Assembly: GCA_002422845.1 (NCBI GenBank) | Contig: DITM01000051.1 | Span: forward strand, 1-12,605 | Length of the DNA stretch: 12,605 nucleotides | Direction of reading: 5' to 3' | From: Candidatus Paracaedibacteraceae bacterium UBA6184 | GTDB taxonomy: Bacteria; Pseudomonadota; Alphaproteobacteria; UBA6184 | Shown: piece after piece, positions 6,847 to 12,605 of the stretch | How the letters are laid out: each line of letters starts with the position of its first letter | Numbering within the stretch: the first letter of the stretch is position 1 | Position numbers and translations under genes: made by a program | The notes under the pieces: generated by a model | The model's database searches: none | Told to the model about the DNA's origin: nothing | The model's input: the letters and a program-made list of their open reading frames with translations, nothing else

Positions 6847-7419
6847 ATGATTATGAATATATTAAGACCTATAAAATTATATTCCGGACGGTTATCGTAT
6901 CTCTTAATGATATGTTCGGTGTTTTTAATCGGATGCGAAGAACCCGATATCGAAGATCGCGTTGACTTTTGTCGAGGTCGCAATGATGCCTACTTTGTAG
7001 GTGGCACTTGGGCATCTTACAGCATCTATGGAAAAACCTATACTCCGCAAAAATGCTATTACTATGATCAAATCGGTACATCATCCTGGTATGGTGCTGA
7101 TTTCCATGGCAAGAAAACCGCATCTGGTCAGACGTACAACCAACATAAGTTAACCGCAGCTCACAGAACGTTGCCGATCCCCTCACTTATAAAAGTGACT
7201 AACCTTAAAAATAAAAAAACGGTGATTGTATTAGTAACCGACCGCGGCCCCTATGTTCCCGGAAAATCAACTCGTATTCTAGATTTATCCAGAGCCGCTT
7301 TCTTAAAAATAGCATCAAGCCCTGGTGAAGGCGTCCTGCAAGTCCGCGTTCAAGTCTTAGAAGATGAAACATTACAACTGATCAAAAAGATGAATCCAAA
7401 ACTATCCCCGGGTCGCTAA
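6847..7419 (+). CDS. rlpA: RlpA-like lipoprotein (septal-ring lytic transglycosylase family)
   Basis: The family cleaves peptide-stripped glycan at the septum. With the ATG at 6847 the protein has 190 residues. A lipoprotein signal peptide (basic n-region, hydrophobic core about 16-28) ends in the lipobox LIGC, with C30 as the acylated cysteine. The double-psi beta-barrel domain runs from about 74 to 155: SSWYG (79-83), FHGKKTASG, LTAAH (102-106), VTNL, DRGP (132-135) and ILDLSRAA. The usual C-terminal SPOR domain is missing, as in short alphaproteobacterial forms. In most relatives the motif after TASG begins with Glu, implicated in catalysis; here it is Gln95, while Asp132 and His106 are kept. 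Activity may be reduced or the protein may only bind glycan. There is no clear ribosome-binding site; TTG 6841 and ATG 6853 are alternative starts. Confidence 0.85.
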   Translation: MIMNILRPIKLYSGRLSYLLMICSVFLIGCEEPDIEDRVDFCRGRNDAYFVGGTWASYSIYGKTYTPQKCYYYDQIGTSSWYGADFHGKKTASGQTYNQHKLTAAHRTLPIPSLIKVTNLKNKKTVIVLVTDRGPYVPGKSTRILDLSRAAFLKIASSPGEGVLQVRVQVLEDETLQLIKKMNPKLSPGR

Positions 7420-7471
7420 AGCAGCCTGACGTTATGCCTGTTAGATAGATCTCAGAATGCCTCTGCGTTTA

Positions 7472-7552
7472 TGCAGCTCAAGGGCACTTTACGCACAAAG
7501 CGTCAACTGCCGCTATCAAATCGTACTGCGCGTGCTTACGCGCCAGCCTGCA
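7472..7552 (-). repeat. Decayed inverted copy of the cloverleaf element
   Basis: Read on the minus strand, this matches the element at 4624-4697. Fourteen bases (7508-7521) are the exact reverse complement of 4647-4660. Nineteen positions (7476-7494) match 4677-4695 with one change. The fold is partly kept: the closing stem is TGCAG+CT with AG+CTGCA (bulged C7547); one hairpin is GCGCG/CGCGC (7528-7532 with 7539-7543), different in sequence from its counterpart; one is AGCGTC/GCCGCT with 5 of 6 pairs (7499-7504 with 7509-7514). The third hairpin is lost. Confidence 0.6.
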
Positions 7553-7654
7553 GCACTCTATCGTTGAAAGATAATTTGAAACTTTTGATGTGTCCTCGGA
7601 ATTATAGCAGATTGTTGTTTGTAAAATGTGTCAGACTACATCGGATCTAATTTT

Positions 7655-7675
7655 ATGGATGCAACCGCAGGTTGC
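7655..7675 (+). repeat. Dispersed hairpin repeat, copy B
   Basis: ATGGAT is followed by GCAACC-GCA-GGTTGC (7661-7675), a perfect 6-bp stem with a 3-base loop. Relative to copy A the sixth pair is swapped from G-C to C-G, a compensatory change. It follows the 14-mer ACATCGGATCTAAT (7638-7651), also present at 206-219. Confidence 0.65.
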
Positions 7676-7833
7676 CCTTTTGGCCTCGTGCCCCGATGGA
7701 GCCCTCCGTGAATGACCCACTTTGCTGGCGGCCCTCCGCCGAAAAACCTGCTCCCGGTTTTACCCACCACAACATACAGCTTCTCAATTTTCTCTAAAAA
7801 ATTAACAAACTCTGAACAAAATGAAGATCAGGA

Positions 7834-8670
7834 CTACTTACGCAATACCAAACATCTTGGGTTACCGCCATAATCTTTTTCTAAGGTAACAATATTATAT
7901 CCGTGTTCTTTGAATAAAGTGGGAACTGATTCGCCCTGATCGTATCCAATTTCTAAAATGATCAGAGTATTTTCTTTGATGATAGATGGCAACTGCTCTG
8001 CTAATTGGCGATAAGCATCCAAACCGTCTTCGCCTCCATCTAACGCTTTTAAAGGGTCGTAACCTTGAACATTTTCAGACAATCCTTGAATGTCTAATGA
8101 GGGAATGTAGGGAGGGTTGGAAATAATAACATCAAATGTACCTTGCACATTGGTTAGCCAATCACTTTGCATCCATTCCACGCGATCAGAAATTCCTAAA
8201 TAATCAGCATTCGTGTTCGCTGTTTCTAAGGCTCCTTTGGAAATATCAACGCCGACACCCAACGCATTTGGATATTCTTGTAACAACGATGCTAAAATAC
8301 AGCCCGATCCCGTGCCCAAATCTAAGATACGATATGCCGTTTCTTTATTAGGCACATATTTTAAACACACTTCAATCAAAGTTTCTGTATCAGGACGGGG
8401 TTCCAAAGTATCATACGATAGTTCAAATTTATCTTTCCAAAAGTACCGATATCCTAAAATACGGTGAAGTGGCTTTCCCTGAATCAGATCTTTTAGATCG
8501 ATTTGAAATTGAGTGACGATTTCTTCAGAAATAATTTTATCTTTATGCGTTCGTAAGGCTTGTCTAGAGAGCCCCACTCTGTCCGCCAACAGTTGATAAG
8601 CATCATATTTTATAAATACATTAGGGACAGATATATCAACCAACTCAATAATTTTTGTAATACTGCGCAT
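7834..8670 (-). CDS. prmC: Peptide chain release factor N5-glutamine methyltransferase PrmC (HemK)
   Basis: PrmC methylates the glutamine of the GGQ motif in RF1 and RF2, using S-adenosylmethionine, and so speeds translation termination. The protein has 278 residues, typical for the family. The N-terminal helical substrate-binding domain (about 1-75) leads to EPRPDTE (90-96). The SAM-binding motif I is ILDLGTGSGC (115-124), and an acidic residue follows at VGVDIS (139-144). The catalytic NPPY motif is at 185-188 within ISNPPYIP. The family-typical segment around YDPLKALDGGEDGL (204-217) follows. All key residues are present. prmC usually sits after prfA; here prfA is absent and the gene is a single unit, divergent from mraZ. 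The ribosome-binding site is weak. Confidence 0.94.
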   Translation of the reverse strand: MRSITKIIELVDISVPNVFIKYDAYQLLADRVGLSRQALRTHKDKIISEEIVTQFQIDLKDLIQGKPLHRILGYRYFWKDKFELSYDTLEPRPDTETLIEVCLKYVPNKETAYRILDLGTGSGCILASLLQEYPNALGVGVDISKGALETANTNADYLGISDRVEWMQSDWLTNVQGTFDVIISNPPYIPSLDIQGLSENVQGYDPLKALDGGEDGLDAYRQLAEQLPSIIKENTLIILEIGYDQGESVPTLFKEHGYNIVTLEKDYGGNPRCLVLRK

Positions 8671-8795
8671 TTTCTATTGTTTACTTTGCTTATACGGTTA
8701 CTTTTTCTAAACTTAGGAATAGTTCTTTTTAATAAAAGATTCAACACATAAAGAAGTTATAAATAAAAAATTTACAAATTACCTATATTTTGTCA

Positions 8796-8824
8796 TTGAA
8801 ACCCATAAAATCCCATGCTATACC
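8796..8824 (+). promoter_or_regulatory. Likely mraZ/dcw promoter
   Basis: TTGAAA (8796-8801), a 17-base spacer, then TATACC (8819-8824). It overlaps the MraZ repeats, as expected for autorepression. The resulting leader would be only about 18 bases, with the purine-rich AGGGAGAG (8831-8838) at its very start and 11-13 bases before the ATG, so a further promoter upstream is possible. Confidence 0.45.
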
Positions 8825-8825
8825 A
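8801..8825 (-). promoter_or_regulatory. MraZ operator: direct repeats at 10-base period
   Basis: On the minus strand, TGGTA, TGGGA and TGGGT lie at 8825-8821, 8815-8811 and 8805-8801, separated by exactly five bases each. This is the TGGGN-N5 direct-repeat architecture known for MraZ binding upstream of its own gene. A fourth, degenerate step may lie at 8795-8791. The repeats cover the spacer and -10 of the predicted promoter, so binding should repress the division cluster. Confidence 0.7.
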
Positions 8826-8849
8826 TATATAGGGAGAGAAAACGCATAA

Positions 8850-9332
8850 ATGAAACTGTTTCTGTCAACATTTGTTCATAAGGTCGACAAAAAGGGGCGA
8901 GTCAGCTTGCCTTCAACTTTTCGTCACGTCTTACAACAAGGAACTATGGAAGAATTTGCGGTGGTTCGTTCTTTCCAGAAACCTGCGCTTGAAGGCATGA
9001 TGATGGACCGTATGGAACAGTTGACACGGGTTATTGATGGAATTGGTGTTTATTCCCAAGAACAACAGGATCTAGCTGCGGTGTTATTAGCCGACAGCAA
9101 ATTGATGACTTTAGATTCTGAAGGACGTATCATTCTAAGTGAAGAATTGATACTTCATGTCGGAATCACCGAAAAAGCTGTGTTTGTGGGTAAAGGTCGC
9201 ACCTTTGAAATTTGGGCACCTGAAACCTATGATGGTGTTTTAAAACAAGCACGCCAACGGTTAAGCCAATCCAATGTGTCGTTATCTCTTGGGCAGTTAA
9301 ATCAAAATGTACAAGGTGGTCACTGTGAATAG
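8850..9332 (+). CDS. mraZ: Transcriptional regulator MraZ
   Basis: This DNA-binding regulator of the division and cell-wall (dcw) cluster forms a ring and binds TGGGN direct repeats. The protein has 160 residues with two AbrB-like halves. Each half carries the DxxGR signature: D13-KK-G16-R17 (followed by VSLP) and D89-SE-G92-R93 (followed by IILSEEL). The N-terminus FLSTFVHKVDKKGR is typical of alphaproteobacterial MraZ. It is first in the cluster and overlaps rsmH. A matching operator with 10-base-period repeats lies 25-49 bases upstream, so autorepression is likely. In E. coli, excess MraZ is toxic and is balanced by RsmH, which is next here too. Confidence 0.95.
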   Translation: MKLFLSTFVHKVDKKGRVSLPSTFRHVLQQGTMEEFAVVRSFQKPALEGMMMDRMEQLTRVIDGIGVYSQEQQDLAAVLLADSKLMTLDSEGRIILSEELILHVGITEKAVFVGKGRTFEIWAPETYDGVLKQARQRLSQSNVSLSLGQLNQNVQGGHCE

Positions 9333-10296
9333 TGATGGTGGTTTGCACATTCCAGTAATGGTACATGAGGCTACTGCATGTTTAAATCTACGTCCTGGTG
9401 GTGTTTATGTGGATGGTACATTTGGTCGAGGTGGGTATACAAAAGAAATATTAAGCCACGATACGGGTGTTCGGGTGATTGGAATTGATCGTGACCCCTC
9501 GGCCGAAACAGCAGCAATTCAATTACAAAATGAATTCGGAGATCGCTTTCAGTTTGTAAGGGGGGTGTTTAGTCAGATAGATGAACATTTGCAGGCTCTT
9601 AACTGTCCTACAGTAGATGGGGTTATATTGGATTTGGGTGTTTCCTCTCCCCAATTAGATGAAGCAGAACGTGGATTTTCATTTCGTCAAGATGGTCCAC
9701 TGGACATGCGAATGTCCCAAAATGGATTAACAGCAGAAACGATTGTAAATACATGGTCTGAAAGTGACTTGGCTGCTGTCGTTTTCCACTACGGTGGCGA
9801 ACGATTATCTCGCAAAGTTGCGCGGGCCATTATAGCGGCAAGGGCAAACAAAGTAATTCAAACAACTTTAGAGTTGGCTGACATTGTGCGTTCAGTTGTA
9901 CCTCGCGACAGGTCAAGTGATATTGACGGAGCAACACGCACATTTCAAGCAATTCGGATTGCTGTAAATGACGAATTGGGCGAATTAGAAACGTTTTTAA
10001 AAAAAGCTCCCAATATATTAAATCAGGGCGGACGGTTAGGAATCGTTTCGTTTCACTCGCTGGAAGACGGTTGTGTGAAACGCGAATTTCGTACATGGTG
10101 TGAACCAATGCATAATTCTTCACGTCATTTACCAAATATTAACGTTTGTGAACCAATATTTAAGTATGTAAAACGCAATGGCATCACGGCTGGGGACACT
10201 GAAATAAAACAAAACCCCCGATCAAGATCTGCGCGTTTACGAGTAGTAGAAAAAATATTAACAGATAAACAATGGGAATTTGAAACTGAACGCTAA
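9325..10296 (+). CDS. rsmH: 16S rRNA (cytosine(1402)-N4)-methyltransferase RsmH
   Basis: RsmH adds the N4 methyl group to C1402 in the ribosomal P site using S-adenosylmethionine. With the GTG start at 9325 it has 323 residues. Motifs in that numbering: HIPVM near the N-terminus (8-12), SAM motif VDGTFGRGG (29-37), DLGVSSPQ (103-110), RTFQAIRIAVNDE (195-207), SFHSLED (232-238) and the C-terminal NPRSRSARLR. Start choice: AAGGTGG (9313-9319) lies 5 bases before GTG 9325, and the protein then begins just before HIPVM as in relatives. An in-frame ATG at 9307 would add six residues but has no ribosome-binding site. The start overlaps the mraZ stop (9330-9332), so translation is probably coupled. 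An 84-base gap separates it from ftsL. Confidence 0.95.
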   Translation: MNSDGGLHIPVMVHEATACLNLRPGGVYVDGTFGRGGYTKEILSHDTGVRVIGIDRDPSAETAAIQLQNEFGDRFQFVRGVFSQIDEHLQALNCPTVDGVILDLGVSSPQLDEAERGFSFRQDGPLDMRMSQNGLTAETIVNTWSESDLAAVVFHYGGERLSRKVARAIIAARANKVIQTTLELADIVRSVVPRDRSSDIDGATRTFQAIRIAVNDELGELETFLKKAPNILNQGGRLGIVSFHSLEDGCVKREFRTWCEPMHNSSRHLPNINVCEPIFKYVKRNGITAGDTEIKQNPRSRSARLRVVEKILTDKQWEFETER

Positions 10297-10380
10297 TTAA
10301 GACTTACGATAAAAAGAATGTAGTAAATACACGATTGTTGTTGAGGTGAGTTCAGGATTCAATTAGAGGATTTCTAGGGA

Positions 10381-10713
10381 ATGCGTCGACTAACCTTATG
10401 GATATTAGGATCTAGCATTGTTTTAGCAACAGGCTTGTTCCAATTAAAGCATCAAGTAGTTCGAATGGAAGACGAACTCTTGCGCATTATTCATGAAATT
10501 AATGAAGAGAAAAAACACCTCCATATTTTGGAAGCTGAGTGGGGACATGTCAGCAACCCAACCTATTTACAAAAACTTGTTGAAAAACACTTACCAGGCT
10601 GGCAACCTTTGCAACCCACACAACTTAGACCTCTAAAAGGTATTCCTTTCAGAGAACGCCCACTATCTATTCCAGAAAGTTTGTTTCAAGACTTACCAGG
10701 AGGGATCAATTAA
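10381..10713 (+). CDS. ftsL: Cell division protein FtsL
   Basis: FtsL is a bitopic divisome protein that, with FtsB and FtsQ, activates the FtsW-FtsI septal synthase. The protein has 110 residues: a three-residue cytoplasmic tail, one membrane segment (about 4-21), a periplasmic coiled coil (about 22-55), and a short tail. The block LEAEWGHVSNPTYLQKLVEKHL fits the alphaproteobacterial LxAEW...P..L..L...HL pattern, which links the coiled coil to the globular end. Position between rsmH and ftsI is the standard location. GAGGA (10366-10370) lies 10 bases before the ATG. Its stop codon overlaps the ftsI start by one base (TAATG). Sequence conservation in this family is low, but context and motif agree. 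Confidence 0.88.
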   Translation: MRRLTLWILGSSIVLATGLFQLKHQVVRMEDELLRIIHEINEEKKHLHILEAEWGHVSNPTYLQKLVEKHLPGWQPLQPTQLRPLKGIPFRERPLSIPESLFQDLPGGIN

Positions 10714-12341
10714 TGCCCTCTCAACACCAAAACATGCGCTCAGTTGAAAATGTGTTATCCTCTCAACTAAAGCAAATTAGATTACGATTATTAGTATTAA
10801 TTGTCGCTTTCATGTCTGTATTTATGATAATACAAATTCGTTTGGTCGACATTATGATGTTACAATCAGACCGCTTAGGTAGCGCAGGTCAAGCCTATGT
10901 AATGGAAGGCGCTGATCGCGGTAAAATTTTAGACGCACATGGAAACGTCATTGCGACAACACTCATCACTGCCTCACTTTACGGCAACCCAAAAATGATT
11001 CTTGATCCAATGGATGCTGCAAAGAAATTAGTCGCAACCTTCCCTGATTTAAATGTGGATGTTGTTTATAAAAAACTAACAGCAGAAAAAGGCTTCGTGT
11101 GGTTGAAACGAAACTTATCACCCCAAGATCAACAACGCGTTATTGAACTTGGTTTACCAGGACTAGATTTCCAATTTGAAAAAAAACGTATATATCCCCA
11201 AGGCAATTTGTTCTCACACGTTATTGGCGTCACCGATATTGATGGCAATGGAACTGCAGGCGTTGAAAAGCAATTTGATCATATTTTGAAAGACCCCAAC
11301 AAAGAAGTACAACTATCGCTCTCATTACCGATTCAACATATCTTGCACAATGAACTTAAGCAAAGTGTGGAAAAGTTCAAAGCTAAAGGTGGCAGCGGCA
11401 TGGTTATTTCCCTAAAAACAGGGCAAATATTAGGCATGGTGTCTGCTCCAGATTTTGATCCCAACAACCCCAAAACCATGGGTGGTGAAAATGCATTTAA
11501 CCGCAACACTTTGGGTGTTTATGAGCAAGGTTCTATCATGAAGCTTCTAAACACTGCCCTGTTTTTAAAACATGGCAAAGGTGGGGTACATGCAGTCTTT
11601 GATGCTTCCCAACCTTTAGCACTTGGAAAATTCCGCATTAAAGACTATCGCGGAGGTCAACGTCGTCCGTTAACTGTGGAAGAAATTTTCTTTCACTCTT
11701 CCAACATTGGTTCCGCGCTTATGGCATTGTCCATTGGACCCGAAAAGCAAATGGAATTTTTACGTGAAGTGGGCTTATGCGACAAGCCCTCTATTGAATT
11801 GCCAGAAAAAGGCCGCCCCCTACTTCCTTCAAAACCATCACGTGGATCCTGCATGACAATTGCATTTGGACATGGATTAGCAGCCAGCCCTATTCAGTTC
11901 ATGCAATCCATCACGAATGTATTGACAGAACAACACTTACCAATATCACTATTAAAAAACCCAGATCGCCCAGACTCTGGCGTCGGTGAGTTAATCACTG
12001 AAAAAGATCGAAAACTACTCTGTGGATTAATGCAAAAAACCTTAGAAGAGGGAACAGCTCGCAAAGCAAAAGTACAAGGCTATCTTATCGGCGGAAAAAC
12101 AGGTACCGCTGAAAAAGTTGAAAAGGGTCGTTACTTAAAAGATGGTCGCAACCTAACCTCTTTCTTTGGTGTATTCCCCCTAGATAATCCTGAATACTTA
12201 GTATTCGTGTCCTTAGACGAACCCCAAGCCATCCAAGGCACCTATGGTTTTACAGCTGCCGGATGGAACGCCGCCCCCTTAGGTGGCCGCATCATCACTC
12301 GTATTGCTCCCATGCTTGGCGTTGAACCTCAGTTTGAATAA
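10713..12341 (+). CDS. ftsI: Peptidoglycan D,D-transpeptidase FtsI (PBP3)
   Basis: This septal class B penicillin-binding protein cross-links peptidoglycan together with FtsW. The protein has 542 residues: a cytoplasmic tail, one membrane anchor (about 24-42), a pedestal domain with the RGKILDAHGNVIA block (69-81), and a C-terminal transpeptidase domain (about 225-535). Active-site motifs are complete: SIMK (S274 nucleophile, K277), SSN (329-331) and KTGT (462-465). The residue before GS is Gln in YEQGS, where proteobacterial relatives often have Pro or Met. A strong AGGAGGG (10698-10704) lies 8 bases before the ATG inside ftsL, and the genes overlap by one base, so they are coupled. The usual next gene, murE, does not follow. 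Confidence 0.96.
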   Translation: MPSQHQNMRSVENVLSSQLKQIRLRLLVLIVAFMSVFMIIQIRLVDIMMLQSDRLGSAGQAYVMEGADRGKILDAHGNVIATTLITASLYGNPKMILDPMDAAKKLVATFPDLNVDVVYKKLTAEKGFVWLKRNLSPQDQQRVIELGLPGLDFQFEKKRIYPQGNLFSHVIGVTDIDGNGTAGVEKQFDHILKDPNKEVQLSLSLPIQHILHNELKQSVEKFKAKGGSGMVISLKTGQILGMVSAPDFDPNNPKTMGGENAFNRNTLGVYEQGSIMKLLNTALFLKHGKGGVHAVFDASQPLALGKFRIKDYRGGQRRPLTVEEIFFHSSNIGSALMALSIGPEKQMEFLREVGLCDKPSIELPEKGRPLLPSKPSRGSCMTIAFGHGLAASPIQFMQSITNVLTEQHLPISLLKNPDRPDSGVGELITEKDRKLLCGLMQKTLEEGTARKAKVQGYLIGGKTGTAEKVEKGRYLKDGRNLTSFFGVFPLDNPEYLVFVSLDEPQAIQGTYGFTAAGWNAAPLGGRIITRIAPMLGVEPQFE

Positions 12342-12557
12342 TCATTAATGCTTTCACTCTTAAGCCAAGACGTATATGCAACTTTTACCTGCATACTCAC
12401 GAATCTAAAGTAGTCATTAGCTCTAGACAACTGCAGCGCCTTTCGCCCCACTCATTCTTTTATTAGACACAATATACTGTATTCCCAGGGGCGAACCTGC
12501 GCCAAAGAGCGCGTGGCGGAACATTTTCAATCTAATGGATACAGTCACAGATTGTTC
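12342..12557. other. Non-coding spacer after ftsI
   Basis: No gene is visible. TTCGCCCC (12442-12449) and GGGGCGAA (12488-12495) form a perfect 8-bp inverted repeat around 38 bases. The 11-mer CGAACCTGCGC (12492-12502) is the reverse complement of 4512-4522. The end carries hairpin copy C. No U-run terminator for the dcw transcript was found. Confidence 0.5.
12534..12555 (+). repeat. Dispersed hairpin repeat, copy C
   Basis: AATGGAT is followed by ACAGTC-ACA-GATTGT (12541-12555), which pairs as a 6-bp stem (one G-U) with a 3-base loop. Compared with copies A and B, pair 1 is A-U instead of G-C, pair 4 G-U instead of A-U, and pair 5 U-A instead of C-G. The stem survives despite these changes. 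It ends two bases before the -35 box of the promoter at 12558. Confidence 0.6.
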
Positions 12558-12585
12558 TTGACACTTCAAAAACACTTTGTATACT
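12558..12585 (+). promoter_or_regulatory. Strong sigma-70 promoter reading out of the window
   Basis: TTGACA (12558-12563), a 16-base spacer, then TATACT (12580-12585): 11 of 12 consensus positions. Transcription should start near 12592. The gene it drives lies beyond the window; a strong housekeeping gene or stable RNA is a reasonable guess. Confidence 0.65.
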
Positions 12586-12605
12586 AATAACTAGAATTGC
12601 GAAAA

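Larger units (their letters stand above)
7420..7833. other. Convergent spacer packed with repeats
   Basis: There is no gene between the convergent rlpA and prmC. The stretch holds a decayed inverted cloverleaf (7472-7552), the 14-mer shared with the left leader (7638-7651), hairpin copy B (7661-7675), a GC-rich hairpin (GGCGG 7727-7731 with CCGCC 7736-7740) and AAAACC/GGTTTT (7743-7748 with 7756-7761). The patch at 7670-7760 is clearly more GC-rich than the neighbouring genes. None of the hairpins is followed by a convincing U-run. Confidence 0.6.

Noticed and set aside
6869..7186. Minus-strand open frame of 105 codons
   Set aside because: Lies opposite the rlpA signal peptide and conserved barrel motifs; cysteine/histidine-rich junk typical of an antisense frame.
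8560..8751. Plus-strand open frame running from prmC into the mraZ spacer
   Set aside because: Mostly antisense to the prmC N-terminus and composed of AT-rich, low-information sequence.
9830..10135. Minus-strand open frame of 101 codons
   Set aside because: Antisense to the conserved RsmH C-terminal half; no motif or start signal.
10297..10380. Extra small gene or promoter between rsmH and ftsL
   Set aside because: Only 84 bases, no open frame with a start signal, and no convincing -35/-10 pair.

Overview
The window is a piece of an AT-rich alphaproteobacterial chromosome. The evidence is a DUF2948-family protein (a family known almost entirely from Alphaproteobacteria), a short SPOR-less RlpA lipoprotein, the alphaproteobacterial style of FtsL, and an mraZ-rsmH-ftsL-ftsI cluster. 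Low GC, scattered single genes and repeat-bearing spacers fit the host-associated Holosporales-like lineages, but that placement is inference. No phage, transposase, CRISPR or defence gene is visible.

Left part (1-3785): a 388-base non-coding leader with degenerate repeats precedes a membrane-bound class III adenylate cyclase (dCache sensor, HAMP, catalytic domain). It converges with a Bcr/CflA-type MFS drug exporter; a hairpin that includes the cyclase stop codon lies between them. Middle part (3786-7833): tRNA-Thr(UGU) sits 15 bases before a DUF2948 gene and probably shares its transcript. Facing it is a two-gene flagellar export unit, fliI-fliJ. Next comes an rlpA lipoprotein gene. Right part (7834-12605): prmC is divergent from the mraZ-rsmH-ftsL-ftsI division cluster. 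The mraZ promoter carries a recognisable MraZ operator: three direct repeats at a 10-base period. The dcw cluster stops after ftsI; a non-coding stretch follows and ends in a near-consensus sigma-70 promoter that reads out of the window.

The genes are largely housekeeping: signalling (cAMP), efflux, translation (tRNA, PrmC, RsmH), flagellar export, and cell-wall/division (RlpA, MraZ, FtsL, FtsI). The unexplained structure is in the spacers. A 74-base element at 4624-4697 folds on paper into a perfect cloverleaf: a closing stem around three hairpins. A decayed inverted relative lies at 7472-7552. A separate 6-bp-stem/3-base-loop hairpin following ATGGAT or AATGGAT occurs at 142-156, 7661-7675 and 12541-12555 with compensatory base changes. 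Both cloverleaf copies lie between convergent genes.
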